DNA of 64,000 nucleotides from Roseiarcus sp963732155 (GTDB taxonomy: Bacteria > Pseudomonadota > Alphaproteobacteria > Rhizobiales > Beijerinckiaceae): NCBI GenBank assembly GCA_963732155.1, contig CAVSYB010000003.1, forward strand, positions 62,001 to 126,000, written 5' to 3'. The notes beneath the pieces are model-generated. The model was not told the DNA's origin, did not search any database, and saw nothing but the letters and a program-made list of their open reading frames with translations. A program made the translations under genes and the position numbers. How positions within the stretch are numbered: the first letter of the stretch is position 1; each line of letters opens with the position of its first letter. Shown here piece by piece: positions 36,880-45,512 of the stretch.

Positions 36880-37685
36880 CGAAGACCTGCTCGATCGGAT
36901 TGAGGTCCGGAGAGTAAGGGGGCAGGAAGAAGAGCTTCGCGCCGACGGCTGTGAGGGCGGCGCGGATGGCCTGGCGTTTGTGGCTGCCGAGATTGTCCAT
37001 GATGACGACGTCGCCGGGCTTCAAGGTCGGGATGAGGAACTGCTCGACATAGGCGAGGAAGCTGCGGCCGTTGATCGGGCCGTCGATGACGCAAGGCGCA
37101 TCGATGCGGTCTGAGCGAAGCGCGGCGAGGAAGGTCAGCGTGCGCCAATGGCCGTGCGGCACCTTGGCGAGGAGCCGCCTGCCCCGCGCGCAGCGCCCAT
37201 GAGTGCGCGTCATATTGGTCTTCACCCAGGTCTCGTCGATGAAGACCAGCCGCTGCGGGTCGAGCCCGGCTTGCCAGGATCGCCAGCGCTGACGCCGGCG
37301 TGCGATGTCGGCGCGGGCCTGCTCAAGGGCGAACAGCGTTTTTTTTGAACCGCAGTCCTTCGCGCCGCACGAATAGCCATACCGCCGTGTGCGAGACGCT
37401 CACGCCGCGCGCCGCCAGCGCGTCCCTCAGCCGGTGCAGCGTCATCAGGTGCGGCGTCCGAGCAATCTCCTCCAGGATGAAGGCGCGATGCGGCTCGAGC
37501 ACCCGCTTGCGATGCCCGCCAATCTTGCCCGGCGCTACCGAGCCGGTCGCACGGTGACGCTGCGACCACTTCACAACCGACGAAACGGCAACACCGAACC
37601 GGGCCGCTACTGCCCGACACGTCTCCCCGGCCAAAACCGCGCCAACCACCCGCTCGCGAAGATCCATCGACAAAGGTCTGGTCAT
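36880..37685 (-). CDS. IS630-family transposase, two overlapping frames, C-terminus lost
   Basis: The first frame (37685-37323) holds the HTH region (DLRERVVGAVLAGETCRAVAARFGV and the following wHTH). The second frame (about 37320-36880) holds the DDE core: FIDETWVKTNM, DNLGSHK and PPYSPDLNPIEQVF. A run of eight A residues on the coding strand (37340-37347) lies at the frame change, consistent with programmed frameshifting known in this family. The last about 50 residues are replaced by the IS66 end (GKHSA stop). The missing piece resembles the fragment at 31348-31530. Confidence 0.82.
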
Positions 37686-37778
37686 CCGATGCTGGCCTCC
37701 ACTCCAGCCAGCATCTTAAATCACAAATTCAGCCAAACCGGAATCCCTTCCAATTCACTCAAACCCTGAAACGCTCTA

Positions 37779-38069
37779 ATTACCCCTTCCAACGCATTTT
37801 CCAGAACAAACCGCTCTACGGAAAAGACCGTCAGCGCTATCCGCTCGACCTGACGGTCTTTTGATTTCGGCGGGCACGCACTTCAAAAAAGACCGTCAGA
37901 AATACCGTCAACCTATCCTGCTATCCAGGGTTCGGTATTTCAGGCGGCCTGACAAATTTTGCATGTAATTCAATCGATTGTGAGAATTCACGGGCGAACT
38001 GACGATGCATCATCCATTATTTCTAGATTGCATAAGTCGCTGAATTATAAAGATAATTCTTCAAAAGTT
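37779..38069. repeat. Conserved right end of unit 5
   Basis: From AATTACCCCTTCC at 37779 the sequence is highly similar to that before guaA (45513 on). The inverted repeat AAAAGACCGTCAG/CTGACGGTCTTTT lies at 37822-37834 and 37850-37862 with a 15-base loop. The second box AAAAAAGACCGTCAG lies at 37885-37899. The next core begins 208 bases after the hairpin. Confidence 0.88.
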
Positions 38070-38316
38070 ATCGCCCCTCACTCCCACTCGATGGTTTTGA
38101 GAAAGTGTAACGCACTGATTTTCAAGCGCAAAACTTTTCTTCTGAGGGTCTAAACCCGACCAGCGAGCCGTCAAATTTCTTCGCTTTTGATTTCGCAGGG
38201 AAATTTCCGCGATCCCAATTTTTCTCGGTTTCGACGACAATCGAGATCAATCGGTCGATCTTTGAAATCTCCAGCGAGAATAGCCTCGTCGGCTTGGCAA
38301 CGAAAAAGACCGTCAG
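38070..38316 (-). repeat. Attachment core copy 5 plus conserved left end (unit 6)
   Basis: The core CCCCTCACTCCCACTCGAT (38074-38092) is identical to the guaA tail apart from one C in the preceding run. The left end has CTTCTGAGGGTC, GAGCCGTCAAATTTCTTCG and AAAAAGACCGTCAG ending at 38316; the GACCGTCAG begins 216 bases after the core. Confidence 0.88.
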
Positions 38317-38362
38317 CCCGAGCTATCACGATAGATCGTCATCCCTCAACAGCCGCCGTACA

Positions 38363-40855
38363 TCATGCAACCTTGCCCCGCAAGCTGTCTGCAAGCTCCG
38401 AAAGCGCATTGGCAAGCTGTCTCGCGGTTTCCGGCGACGGCAGCGGTATTTTGAGGTTTTGCGCGCCGGTGGCTGGATCGCGCTCAATCCATGGATGCGC
38501 CGCAGCGTCGGGATCGTTGGCAGCCGCCAGAGCGGCAATAAATTGCGTACCGACCTGCACCAAGGCTTGCCACGGGTCGGGACCTGTGTCGCGCGGTGAC
38601 GCTCCGGCACCGTCAGTCCGCGCGATCGCTATCTCGCCAGCGCCAATGTTTACATCCGCATTTACATCATCCACCGATCCGACGTCATCAGCAGCGACGA
38701 TATTCCTCACCTCCTCGGCCGGCGTCACGGCCTCGCCCTCACCTATATGCCCCGTGACGTTTTCCACGTCCTTCATGAAGCGGTTGAGACGCGAACCGCC
38801 GAGCGAAATCTCGCCGCTGCCGCCGTCGAGAATCCCTGCCGATAAGGAGCGTTTGAACGCCAGCACCGAGAGCATGCCCTCCTCGATGGTGCCCTTTGCC
38901 ACGAAATTGATCACCCGCACCGGCCGTATCTGGCCCATGCGATGGACGCGTGCGATGCGTTGTTCAAGGATCGCCGGGTTCCACGGCAAGTCCATGTTCA
39001 CCAGGGTCGACGCGCGCTGCAGATTGAGGCCCGTACTGCCCGCATCGGTGGACAGAAACACGCGGCAAGTGGGGTCGTCGCGAAATCGCTCCACGAGTGC
39101 CGGCCGTTTCTCCGATGGCACGCCGCCGTGGAAGCTGACATAGCCCAGACGACGCGCCTCAAGGCGTCGGATGACGATGTCATGGGTCCGCGTCCATTGC
39201 GAAAACACCACCGCCTTGGCCTCCGGCTCGGCGAACAATTCGTCGAACAGTGCCGCCAATTCGTCGGCCTTGACGCCATGGTCGGTCTCTTGGTCAAGCA
39301 GATAGGTGCTGTTGCACGACATGCGCATGTTCTGCAGGGCACAGGTCATCCGCCGCTGATCCTTGTCCGACAGAAACTTGGTCTTGCGCCAGCGCTGGAC
39401 GATTTTTGCCACCACGTCGGCGTTTTCCTGGTGATAAAGCATTTGCATCTCGGTCATCGGCACCAGCAAGTTCTGGTCGGTGCGGCTGGGCAGTTGCCGC
39501 AGCACCTCGGATTTGCGCCGGCGGATCATGACCGGCGCCAGCGTTTGGCCGATCTTCTCCAGCCCGGTATAGCCGGTGACGCGCCCGGCTTCGTCCTTGA
39601 CCTGATGCTCGTGCAGCAGCTTCCAGGTCGGCCCCAGCCGGTGCTGATCGACAAACTGGACGATCGAGATCAGTTCTTCCAGCTTGTTCTCCAGAGGCGT
39701 TCCGGTCAGCACCATTGCGTAGGGGCTATCGATGCGTTTCAAGGCGCGCGCCGCGATGGTGTTCCAGTTCTTTACCCGTTGCGCCTCATCGACGATCACC
39801 AGATCCGGGGCCCAGGCGGCGATCAGGTCGAGATCGGGCTTGAGCTTCTCGTAGTTTGTGATCTTGCAGAAATCGTCCAGGACGTAGTCCTTCTGCCGCT
39901 GCACGCGGCCGCCATTGACGACGCGCGCCGCATTTCCACCCTGCCGCCCCGAGAAACGCGTAATCTCGCTTTGCCACTGGTATTTGAGCGAGGTCGGGCA
40001 GATCACCAGCACTTTCGAGACGCCAAAATGCCGTGCCAGTATTTGCATCACGGCAATTGCCTGTATGGTCTTGCCCAGCCCCATATCGTCGCCAATCAGT
40101 GCGCGGCCCGCCCGCACCGCGAACAGCGCGCCCTCGGCCTGATAGGGATAGAGCGGTACGGTCAGAAGCGCCAACAGCTTGGGATCGGCAGCGCCGCGTG
40201 GAAACAACTGCTCGAGCTTTGAAACCCGACGGTCCGCATCCCGCCGTCCCGCGACGAAATCGAGCGCATCGTCATAGGCGCGCAGCTCATGACCGGACTT
40301 AGACGCCATGGACATGAAATGATCGAGTTCGCCGAGGCGCTCGTCGGACAGCATCCCGTTGTGTTTGTCGTCGAACAAACCAGCGGCGGTCTCCCTCAGC
40401 GCTGGCGGACAATCCGTTCCGGCCCGAAAATGCACGCAGCGTTTGCCTTCATTGCGCAAATACAGCTCGGAAAATGCGGGCTGGTAGCCGCGCGCGAACG
40501 CCGTCTTGGCACCGCGCTTCTTCTCCAGCCGGGCAACCGTGAATTCGATGTGCTTGCAGGTGCCCAATTCGCTGGTGGCATAGTCGGGGCATGAACAGAA
40601 ATTGCCGCCTGGCCCCAGGCCTCGGATGGCCACGCGATAACTGGATTTCGAAACAGGATTGCTGACCCGAAATTCGGAGAAAAACGGTTCGCTGCTCAGA
40701 TTTTCAAGCCCGAAGGCCTGCTCGCGGCCGAACTGACGGCGCAAGCCGCGTTGCCAGTCCAACGGCGAAAGATCGGCGGGTGCATGGGTGCGCGAGAGCT
40801 TAGGTTCCTTGTTCGCCTTGGTCGCGGAATTCGGGTTTCGGCGCTTGGATTTCAT
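38363..40855 (-). CDS. SWIM zinc-finger SNF2-family helicase
   Basis: This 830-residue protein has an N-terminal SWIM zinc finger (C87xC89 and C100xH102 in FCSCPDY...GTCKH). The SNF2 motor carries Walker A GDDMGLGKT (255-263), DEAQ (356-359), LTGTPLENK, and motif VI QRIARVHRMGQ. A Ser/Asp/Ala-rich C-terminal tail of about 130 residues has no recognised domain. Such proteins translocate on double-stranded DNA or remodel DNA-protein complexes. It lies 177 bases downstream of the primase-helicase gene on the same strand, last in a four-gene run with AbiE. A role in defence against invading DNA is inferred from context. Confidence 0.9.
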   Translation of the reverse strand: MKSKRRNPNSATKANKEPKLSRTHAPADLSPLDWQRGLRRQFGREQAFGLENLSSEPFFSEFRVSNPVSKSSYRVAIRGLGPGGNFCSCPDYATSELGTCKHIEFTVARLEKKRGAKTAFARGYQPAFSELYLRNEGKRCVHFRAGTDCPPALRETAAGLFDDKHNGMLSDERLGELDHFMSMASKSGHELRAYDDALDFVAGRRDADRRVSKLEQLFPRGAADPKLLALLTVPLYPYQAEGALFAVRAGRALIGDDMGLGKTIQAIAVMQILARHFGVSKVLVICPTSLKYQWQSEITRFSGRQGGNAARVVNGGRVQRQKDYVLDDFCKITNYEKLKPDLDLIAAWAPDLVIVDEAQRVKNWNTIAARALKRIDSPYAMVLTGTPLENKLEELISIVQFVDQHRLGPTWKLLHEHQVKDEAGRVTGYTGLEKIGQTLAPVMIRRRKSEVLRQLPSRTDQNLLVPMTEMQMLYHQENADVVAKIVQRWRKTKFLSDKDQRRMTCALQNMRMSCNSTYLLDQETDHGVKADELAALFDELFAEPEAKAVVFSQWTRTHDIVIRRLEARRLGYVSFHGGVPSEKRPALVERFRDDPTCRVFLSTDAGSTGLNLQRASTLVNMDLPWNPAILEQRIARVHRMGQIRPVRVINFVAKGTIEEGMLSVLAFKRSLSAGILDGGSGEISLGGSRLNRFMKDVENVTGHIGEGEAVTPAEEVRNIVAADDVGSVDDVNADVNIGAGEIAIARTDGAGASPRDTGPDPWQALVQVGTQFIAALAAANDPDAAAHPWIERDPATGAQNLKIPLPSPETARQLANALSELADSLRGKVA

Positions 40856-41032
40856 CGAGGTATATTCCGTTCAGCAAAGGTTTCTCGCGAGACATTCATC
40901 TGGCATCCCATGCCCCCGCGCTGGCACCACTTCCATATTTCAAGCAACGCCGGGTGACCAGCGTCCACGAAATCGACAATCGGCACATTACAGATTTCAC
41001 TAGCATCCGATTGGTTCCGTCGTAGAGCCGGA

Positions 41033-43513
41033 CTATTCAAACGTGTAACCGAGCGCCCGATATCCCGTTCGCCGCCTTGCCGCCATGCGCGCCAGCACCG
41101 GCACCAGTTCATCGACATAGTCGACGACGAGAACTTCGGTCTTTCCGTTATGCTGACGGTGCAGGCGGCCAACATATTGGGCCAGCGTGCCCTTCCAGGA
41201 GATGGGCATCGTCAGGAATAGCGTGTCGAGCCTTTGATCGTCGAAGCCCTCACCAAGATAGCGCCCCGTAGCGAGGATAAGCCGTTCTTGGTTATCGGCT
41301 ACTCGGAGTGCTGCCTCAGCCGCCTTGCGCTCAGCCGCAGACATCCCGCCCCGGAGGACGACGAGATTGCGCACGAAGCGGGAAAAGCGGCTTTGGAGGT
41401 ATTCGAGATGGTCCCTCCGCTCCGTCAGCACGATAGGTGACCGCTTTGCTTCGAGAGCCTTCAGCACGTCGTCGAAGATCAGGTCGTTGCGCGCCTCATC
41501 TTGGGCGATGGCCGCGTAGACCGCCGGCATGGAAGGGCGATCCGAGGCAGCCAAAGGCGGCGGCAACTGAAACTCCGTCGACCGATGCTTGGCGCGATGA
41601 TTGATCCCCCGCCCAGCGGCATGCGCACGCGCATCTACGCGATGTCGAATGGGGCCGCATTGCATGAAGATGATCGGATGGTGCCCATCTTTGCGAGCCA
41701 CGGTCGCTGATAGCCCGAGGACATAGCGTGCCTTTGCCCGCCTCGCCACGAGTTCAAAGCTTGCCGCAGAGAGATGATGGCACTCGTCGACGATAAGATG
41801 ACCATAGTCGGCCACCATGTCGGATACTTCGCTCTGCCGCACGAGGCTCTGGATCAGCACGACATCAATGATGCCGGTCGGCTTCCGGCGTCCGCCTCCA
41901 ATGACGCCGAGGTCCTTCGGGTCGATATCGAGAAATGTTCTCAGCCGTTCCACCCACTGGGTGAGTAACTCACGACGATGGACGAGAACGAGCGCGTTGC
42001 GCGCCCGTTGCGCAATGAGCGCGGCAGCCACAACCGTCTTGCCGAAAGCCGTCGTCGCAGCGAGCACGCCATGGTCATGCGGCAGGAGGGCGTCGAGTGC
42101 TTCGACCTGCGCGCCGTAAAGCATCCCCTGGAATCGCACCTGGCTCGGAAGCGGATTGCCGATCACCCGGAGGTCATCCACCTCAACGTTGGCGCCTGCG
42201 CCCCGGATCAGATCAATAGCTTCATCGAGGCACCCTCGTGGCAATGCCACATGACGCGCATGAAGTTCGGCGCAAGAGATGATCCGGGGCTTGCCGAAGG
42301 TCGGGAACCGCATGGATTGCGCGCGATAGAACTCGGGATTTTGGAAGGCTGCCAAACGTATGAGTCGTGCTGTCATCGCCGATGGCAACTCGGTCCGGTC
42401 GATATAGAGCTGATCGGCGAACACGATGGTGATCTTGCTCGGTAAAGGAATGCCGACCGGGCCCGCCTTCGGGCGCCGTGATGGCGTCATGCGCCACGGC
42501 TCGTCCGCTTCCTCGTCTTCGACCGGCATCCGAACGCCAAGAACACGGCCTCGCATCTCGGCATCACCAACGATTTCGGATGCAGCATTGGCGGATAGCC
42601 GTGGCATTGCCGCCAGGAATGCCCATTGGTCCTCGTATGGGCGAAGGTCCTTGTCGATGAAGACGCTATTACCAAGCTCGCGCGCCCGGCGCTGCAAAGG
42701 TAAGGCGATCAGATTGCCGAAGCCGCCGATCGGCATGGTGTCCTGGCTCGGAAAGAAGCGATCGTAGGAGGCGAAACCTATTTCGGGGCGACGCTCCATC
42801 GTCTCCGTCAACATTGCAGCGCCAAGCTGTCTCGCTGTGCGCGCTGGAACTGGCTCGGAGAAGAAAATCCAGACATGACCGCCATTACCGGATCGAGAAC
42901 GCTCAAGGGCGGCAGGCACGCCCTTGGCCTGGCAAGTCTCCAGCACGGCCGAGGCGTCAGCTGCCCAGCTCTCCTCATCGAAATCGGCGGCCAGAAACCA
43001 ACAGGTCTCGTCAGGAAGCAGCGGATAAACGCCCGCCACGAAACCGCCACCGGAGACGCGTGAGCCCTCGGCGCCGCGTAGATGTTTTTCGATCATGTCG
43101 TCGGAGACCGGGATGAAGGCTTGATGAGGGCATTCTCCGCATTTGACCTGGGGCTTGCCGCATATCCCCTTAACCCACTCGTTGGCGCACGCGGGCGCAT
43201 AGCCGGACTTGGCGGTCTTCTGGTTTTCCCACCTGACAGGGAATACGTCAGCGCGGCCTGCGAATAGGCGCCGAAACAGCGCGATCTTTTCCGCGGTGGA
43301 TGACGCGGCCGTGACCCCCGGCACATCTGCAATGGCGGGTGATGAATAATTTGCAGCAGCAGCCGAGCACCGGCTCACGAGATCCCTCAGCGCGGCCTCG
43401 AGCTCTTTCCGCTCCGCCTCATTTGCGGCTAAACGGGCTCGAATCCGCTCAATCTCGACCTCAAATTCGTGCGCAATCTCGGCGCCACCACTCAGGGCCG
43501 GTCGTTTCGACAC
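41033..43513 (-). CDS. TOTE-type archaeo-eukaryotic primase fused to an SF2 helicase
   Basis: This 826-residue protein starts with a coiled-coil segment (about 10-50) and a four-cysteine cluster (C109, C118, C125, C128; CANEWVKGIC then CGECPH). An archaeo-eukaryotic-primase-like domain follows with acidic D177-x-D179 (FLAADFDEE) and the SGNGGHVWIFF strand with H213. Then comes a superfamily 2 helicase with Walker A TTAFGKT (487-493), DECH (576-579) and a QYVGRLHR motif VI. This layout matches the TOTE conflict-system proteins described by Aravind and colleagues, which are thought to attack foreign nucleic acids. No nuclease domain is seen in the chain. It starts 24 bases after abiEii, suggesting one operon. 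Confidence 0.85.
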   Translation of the reverse strand: MSKRPALSGGAEIAHEFEVEIERIRARLAANEAERKELEAALRDLVSRCSAAAANYSSPAIADVPGVTAASSTAEKIALFRRLFAGRADVFPVRWENQKTAKSGYAPACANEWVKGICGKPQVKCGECPHQAFIPVSDDMIEKHLRGAEGSRVSGGGFVAGVYPLLPDETCWFLAADFDEESWAADASAVLETCQAKGVPAALERSRSGNGGHVWIFFSEPVPARTARQLGAAMLTETMERRPEIGFASYDRFFPSQDTMPIGGFGNLIALPLQRRARELGNSVFIDKDLRPYEDQWAFLAAMPRLSANAASEIVGDAEMRGRVLGVRMPVEDEEADEPWRMTPSRRPKAGPVGIPLPSKITIVFADQLYIDRTELPSAMTARLIRLAAFQNPEFYRAQSMRFPTFGKPRIISCAELHARHVALPRGCLDEAIDLIRGAGANVEVDDLRVIGNPLPSQVRFQGMLYGAQVEALDALLPHDHGVLAATTAFGKTVVAAALIAQRARNALVLVHRRELLTQWVERLRTFLDIDPKDLGVIGGGRRKPTGIIDVVLIQSLVRQSEVSDMVADYGHLIVDECHHLSAASFELVARRAKARYVLGLSATVARKDGHHPIIFMQCGPIRHRVDARAHAAGRGINHRAKHRSTEFQLPPPLAASDRPSMPAVYAAIAQDEARNDLIFDDVLKALEAKRSPIVLTERRDHLEYLQSRFSRFVRNLVVLRGGMSAAERKAAEAALRVADNQERLILATGRYLGEGFDDQRLDTLFLTMPISWKGTLAQYVGRLHRQHNGKTEVLVVDYVDELVPVLARMAARRRTGYRALGYTFE

Positions 43514-43537
43514 ATTAATCTCCGCTCAGCCAGGTCT

Positions 43538-44569
43538 TCATGGAGTAGGTTCTCCACGTGGCCGCCGCTCCCGTCTCGTGCGCGGCGCCAGCGACTTGTC
43601 GCCCGATTTCCAAGCCTTGACGTTCTGCGCCTTCCACCGTAACGCCGGACAGGCTTCGATCGCGGCGCGCATGTTTTCCGGCACGTCCAGAGAGGATGCA
43701 TCGATCTCGCCCCGTTCCAGCACGGCGTCCAGAAATGCCGTTTCGCCTGCCGTCAACTGAAAAAGCGGCGCGAGCTTTTCCCGGCACTCCGCTGTGACGC
43801 TCTCGATCCAGGCTGCCGGGCCGCCAAAGCGATCGAAATACCGGTCATGCAGGCACATGGTCAGCTTGCCGGCGATGTCGCCGACCTCGCATCCGATGTC
43901 GTCCGGCGAGGCTGTGCGCCAGTCGAAGCTCTTGGCGCTCGCACCGATCATCAAGGTGGCCGCCTTGATCTTCGCCCAGTCGAGATCCGGCATGGCGATG
44001 ATCCGGTGCGCATCGAACAAATCGCGCGCGGTGCGCCGCGTGACCAGCGCGACCATCTTGCCGGCAACGATCTCATGGACGTCGAGAACCGGCACGTTCG
44101 TGGCTTGATAGGATCCGATGGTCGCCGACGGCATGCGATCCACACCGTAGAGGGGGCCGCGGTAGAGGTAATTGATGTCGATCTCGATGGTCCCCGCCCC
44201 GCCCAGCGCGGACGCATAGCGATAGATCCATTTGCCGCCCGCATGCTCGGACGGCTCGCGCCGTGCAGCGTAGCCTTTCGATTCCATCAGCCGTTCGATC
44301 CGGTCCTCGAGTCCCGGACGATCGGCGTCCATCTGCTCCTTCTCGACCGCGCCGACATAATTGACGTCGATATCGACCGAGAGGCGATCCAGATCGGAAT
44401 GGAAGACGTTGAGCGCCGTGCCGCCCTTCAAGGCGATCCGCGGTCCGATCAGCGTGTCGGCGCCGAAAGCGTCGAGAATGTCGATCAGCCGGATCGCCCG
44501 TTCCAGCGTCGCAGGCTGGAGCTGCCGCTCGGCCGCAAGGTCCTGAAGTGTTTCTCGCGAGGCGACCAT
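43538..44569 (-). CDS. abiEii: AbiEii-family nucleotidyltransferase toxin
   Basis: This 343-residue protein is a type IV abortive-infection toxin of the DUF1814/AbiEii group. The nucleotidyltransferase motif is clear: LKGGTALN (48-54) and SVDIDVNY with D66 and D68. Homologues such as AbiEii and MenT transfer nucleotides, in known cases to tRNA or with GTP preference, and stop growth on phage infection. The start codon overlaps the stop of abiEi (position 44569 shared). The C-terminal Lys/Arg-rich tail is longer than usual. It sits directly before the primase-helicase gene. Confidence 0.92.
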   Translation of the reverse strand: MVASRETLQDLAAERQLQPATLERAIRLIDILDAFGADTLIGPRIALKGGTALNVFHSDLDRLSVDIDVNYVGAVEKEQMDADRPGLEDRIERLMESKGYAARREPSEHAGGKWIYRYASALGGAGTIEIDINYLYRGPLYGVDRMPSATIGSYQATNVPVLDVHEIVAGKMVALVTRRTARDLFDAHRIIAMPDLDWAKIKAATLMIGASAKSFDWRTASPDDIGCEVGDIAGKLTMCLHDRYFDRFGGPAAWIESVTAECREKLAPLFQLTAGETAFLDAVLERGEIDASSLDVPENMRAAIEACPALRWKAQNVKAWKSGDKSLAPRTRRERRPRGEPTP

Positions 44570-45381
44570 CAGACGCCTTCAAAGGCGGCGTCGACCGCCT
44601 GCGCCGGGAGAAGCACGCGCCACGGCTCGACGAGCACGGCGTCACCAGGTTCGGCACCAAGAGCATAGTGCTTCGATCGTGGAAGTAGCGCCCGCAGGCG
44701 CGCCAGGACGTCGTCGGTGACGCCGAGCGCGGCGCGGCGCTTCTCGAGCCACCAGCCGGAAACGGAGGCGAGCGACCGGTTGTCCAGCAGCTCGACATAG
44801 TCGGCGACCTTTGCGGGATCGAGATAGCGCACCAGGTCCAGCGACTTCAGGACTTCCTCGACGCCGCCGGCGAATTCCGGCCGGTGCAAGACATCGACGA
44901 CCGTGCGTTCGACCGCGGTCACACGGACCGCCACCCCCTGCCGATCCATGGTCAAGGTCAGGTAGTCGGCCTTGCCGACCACCGCCAACGCCTTCGGTGG
45001 CGTGACGAAGCGGCAGGCGCCGAATGGCAGATCCACGCGTTCGGTCCGTCCGGCGCTGATGAGCTGAACCTCGCTGAACTCGGAATAGGCTATGCCGTGC
45101 AACTCAAGAGCAGAGTGAAACCCCAGAACGCCATCGGGGCGCAGCTTGCTCGCCGCGGCGAAGCGGTCGATCACCATCCGCTCCGCCGCCAGGTGGGCCG
45201 GCACCGCGGCAAATACCTCACGACTGACCCGCTTGATGTTGCCGGCGCGCAGGTGATGCCGGAGCAGGCTGGTGACATTGGCCGCGCTCGCCGGATGGCC
45301 GAAGGCCGCCGCGAACTCAGCCCGCGTGAACACCGGGTGAGCCGACAAGAAGCTGGCGGTTTTGTGCTGGCGAGGCTGCAT
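44569..45381 (-). CDS. abiEi: AbiEi-family antitoxin/transcriptional regulator
   Basis: This 270-residue antitoxin has an N-terminal winged helix (FTRAEFAAAFGHPASAANVTSL, HHLRAGNIKRVSREVF) and a C-terminal AbiEi domain with VERTVVDVLHRPEFAGG. It neutralises AbiEii and, in studied systems, binds inverted repeats in its own promoter. A perfect palindrome lies 13 bases upstream of its start (45394-45408), fitting autoregulation. It heads a minus-strand run abiEi-abiEii-primase/helicase-SNF2, so its repression may control the entire cargo. Confidence 0.92.
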   Translation of the reverse strand: MQPRQHKTASFLSAHPVFTRAEFAAAFGHPASAANVTSLLRHHLRAGNIKRVSREVFAAVPAHLAAERMVIDRFAAASKLRPDGVLGFHSALELHGIAYSEFSEVQLISAGRTERVDLPFGACRFVTPPKALAVVGKADYLTLTMDRQGVAVRVTAVERTVVDVLHRPEFAGGVEEVLKSLDLVRYLDPAKVADYVELLDNRSLASVSGWWLEKRRAALGVTDDVLARLRALLPRSKHYALGAEPGDAVLVEPWRVLLPAQAVDAAFEGV

Positions 45382-45393
45382 GGCGAGTCTATT

Positions 45394-45408
45394 ATTCTGT
45401 GTCAGAAT
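45394..45408 (-). promoter_or_regulatory. Palindromic candidate operator of the abiE operon
   Basis: ATTCTG-TGT-CAGAAT is a perfect 6-bp inverted repeat with a 3-base spacer located 13-27 bases upstream of the abiEi start. It overlaps AT-rich sequence that probably contains the -10 box. AbiEi proteins bind such repeats to repress their operon, so this is the likely site; binding itself is inferred. Confidence 0.6.
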
Positions 45409-45512
45409 GGGTAATAAATAGCCGTTTTACCGCATATTCGTCAATGAACCTTCTCGAAAAAAGGGTCCAGCTGCCAGCATTTTGGTCGCGAAAAACGTGC
45501 CGTACAGGCCAT

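Larger units (their letters stand above)
31339..37778. mobile_element. IS630-like element interrupted by an IS66-family composite
   Basis: Transposase parts on the minus strand lie at both sides (31348-31530 and 36880-37685). The outer ends carry imperfect inverted repeats beginning TA-GAGCG (31339) and ending CGCTC-TA (37778), as expected for IS630 insertion at TA. Between them lies a 5.3-kb IS66-type element. The right end of the IS630 part directly abuts the conserved right end of unit 5, so it inserted inside the pre-existing island unit. Confidence 0.65.
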
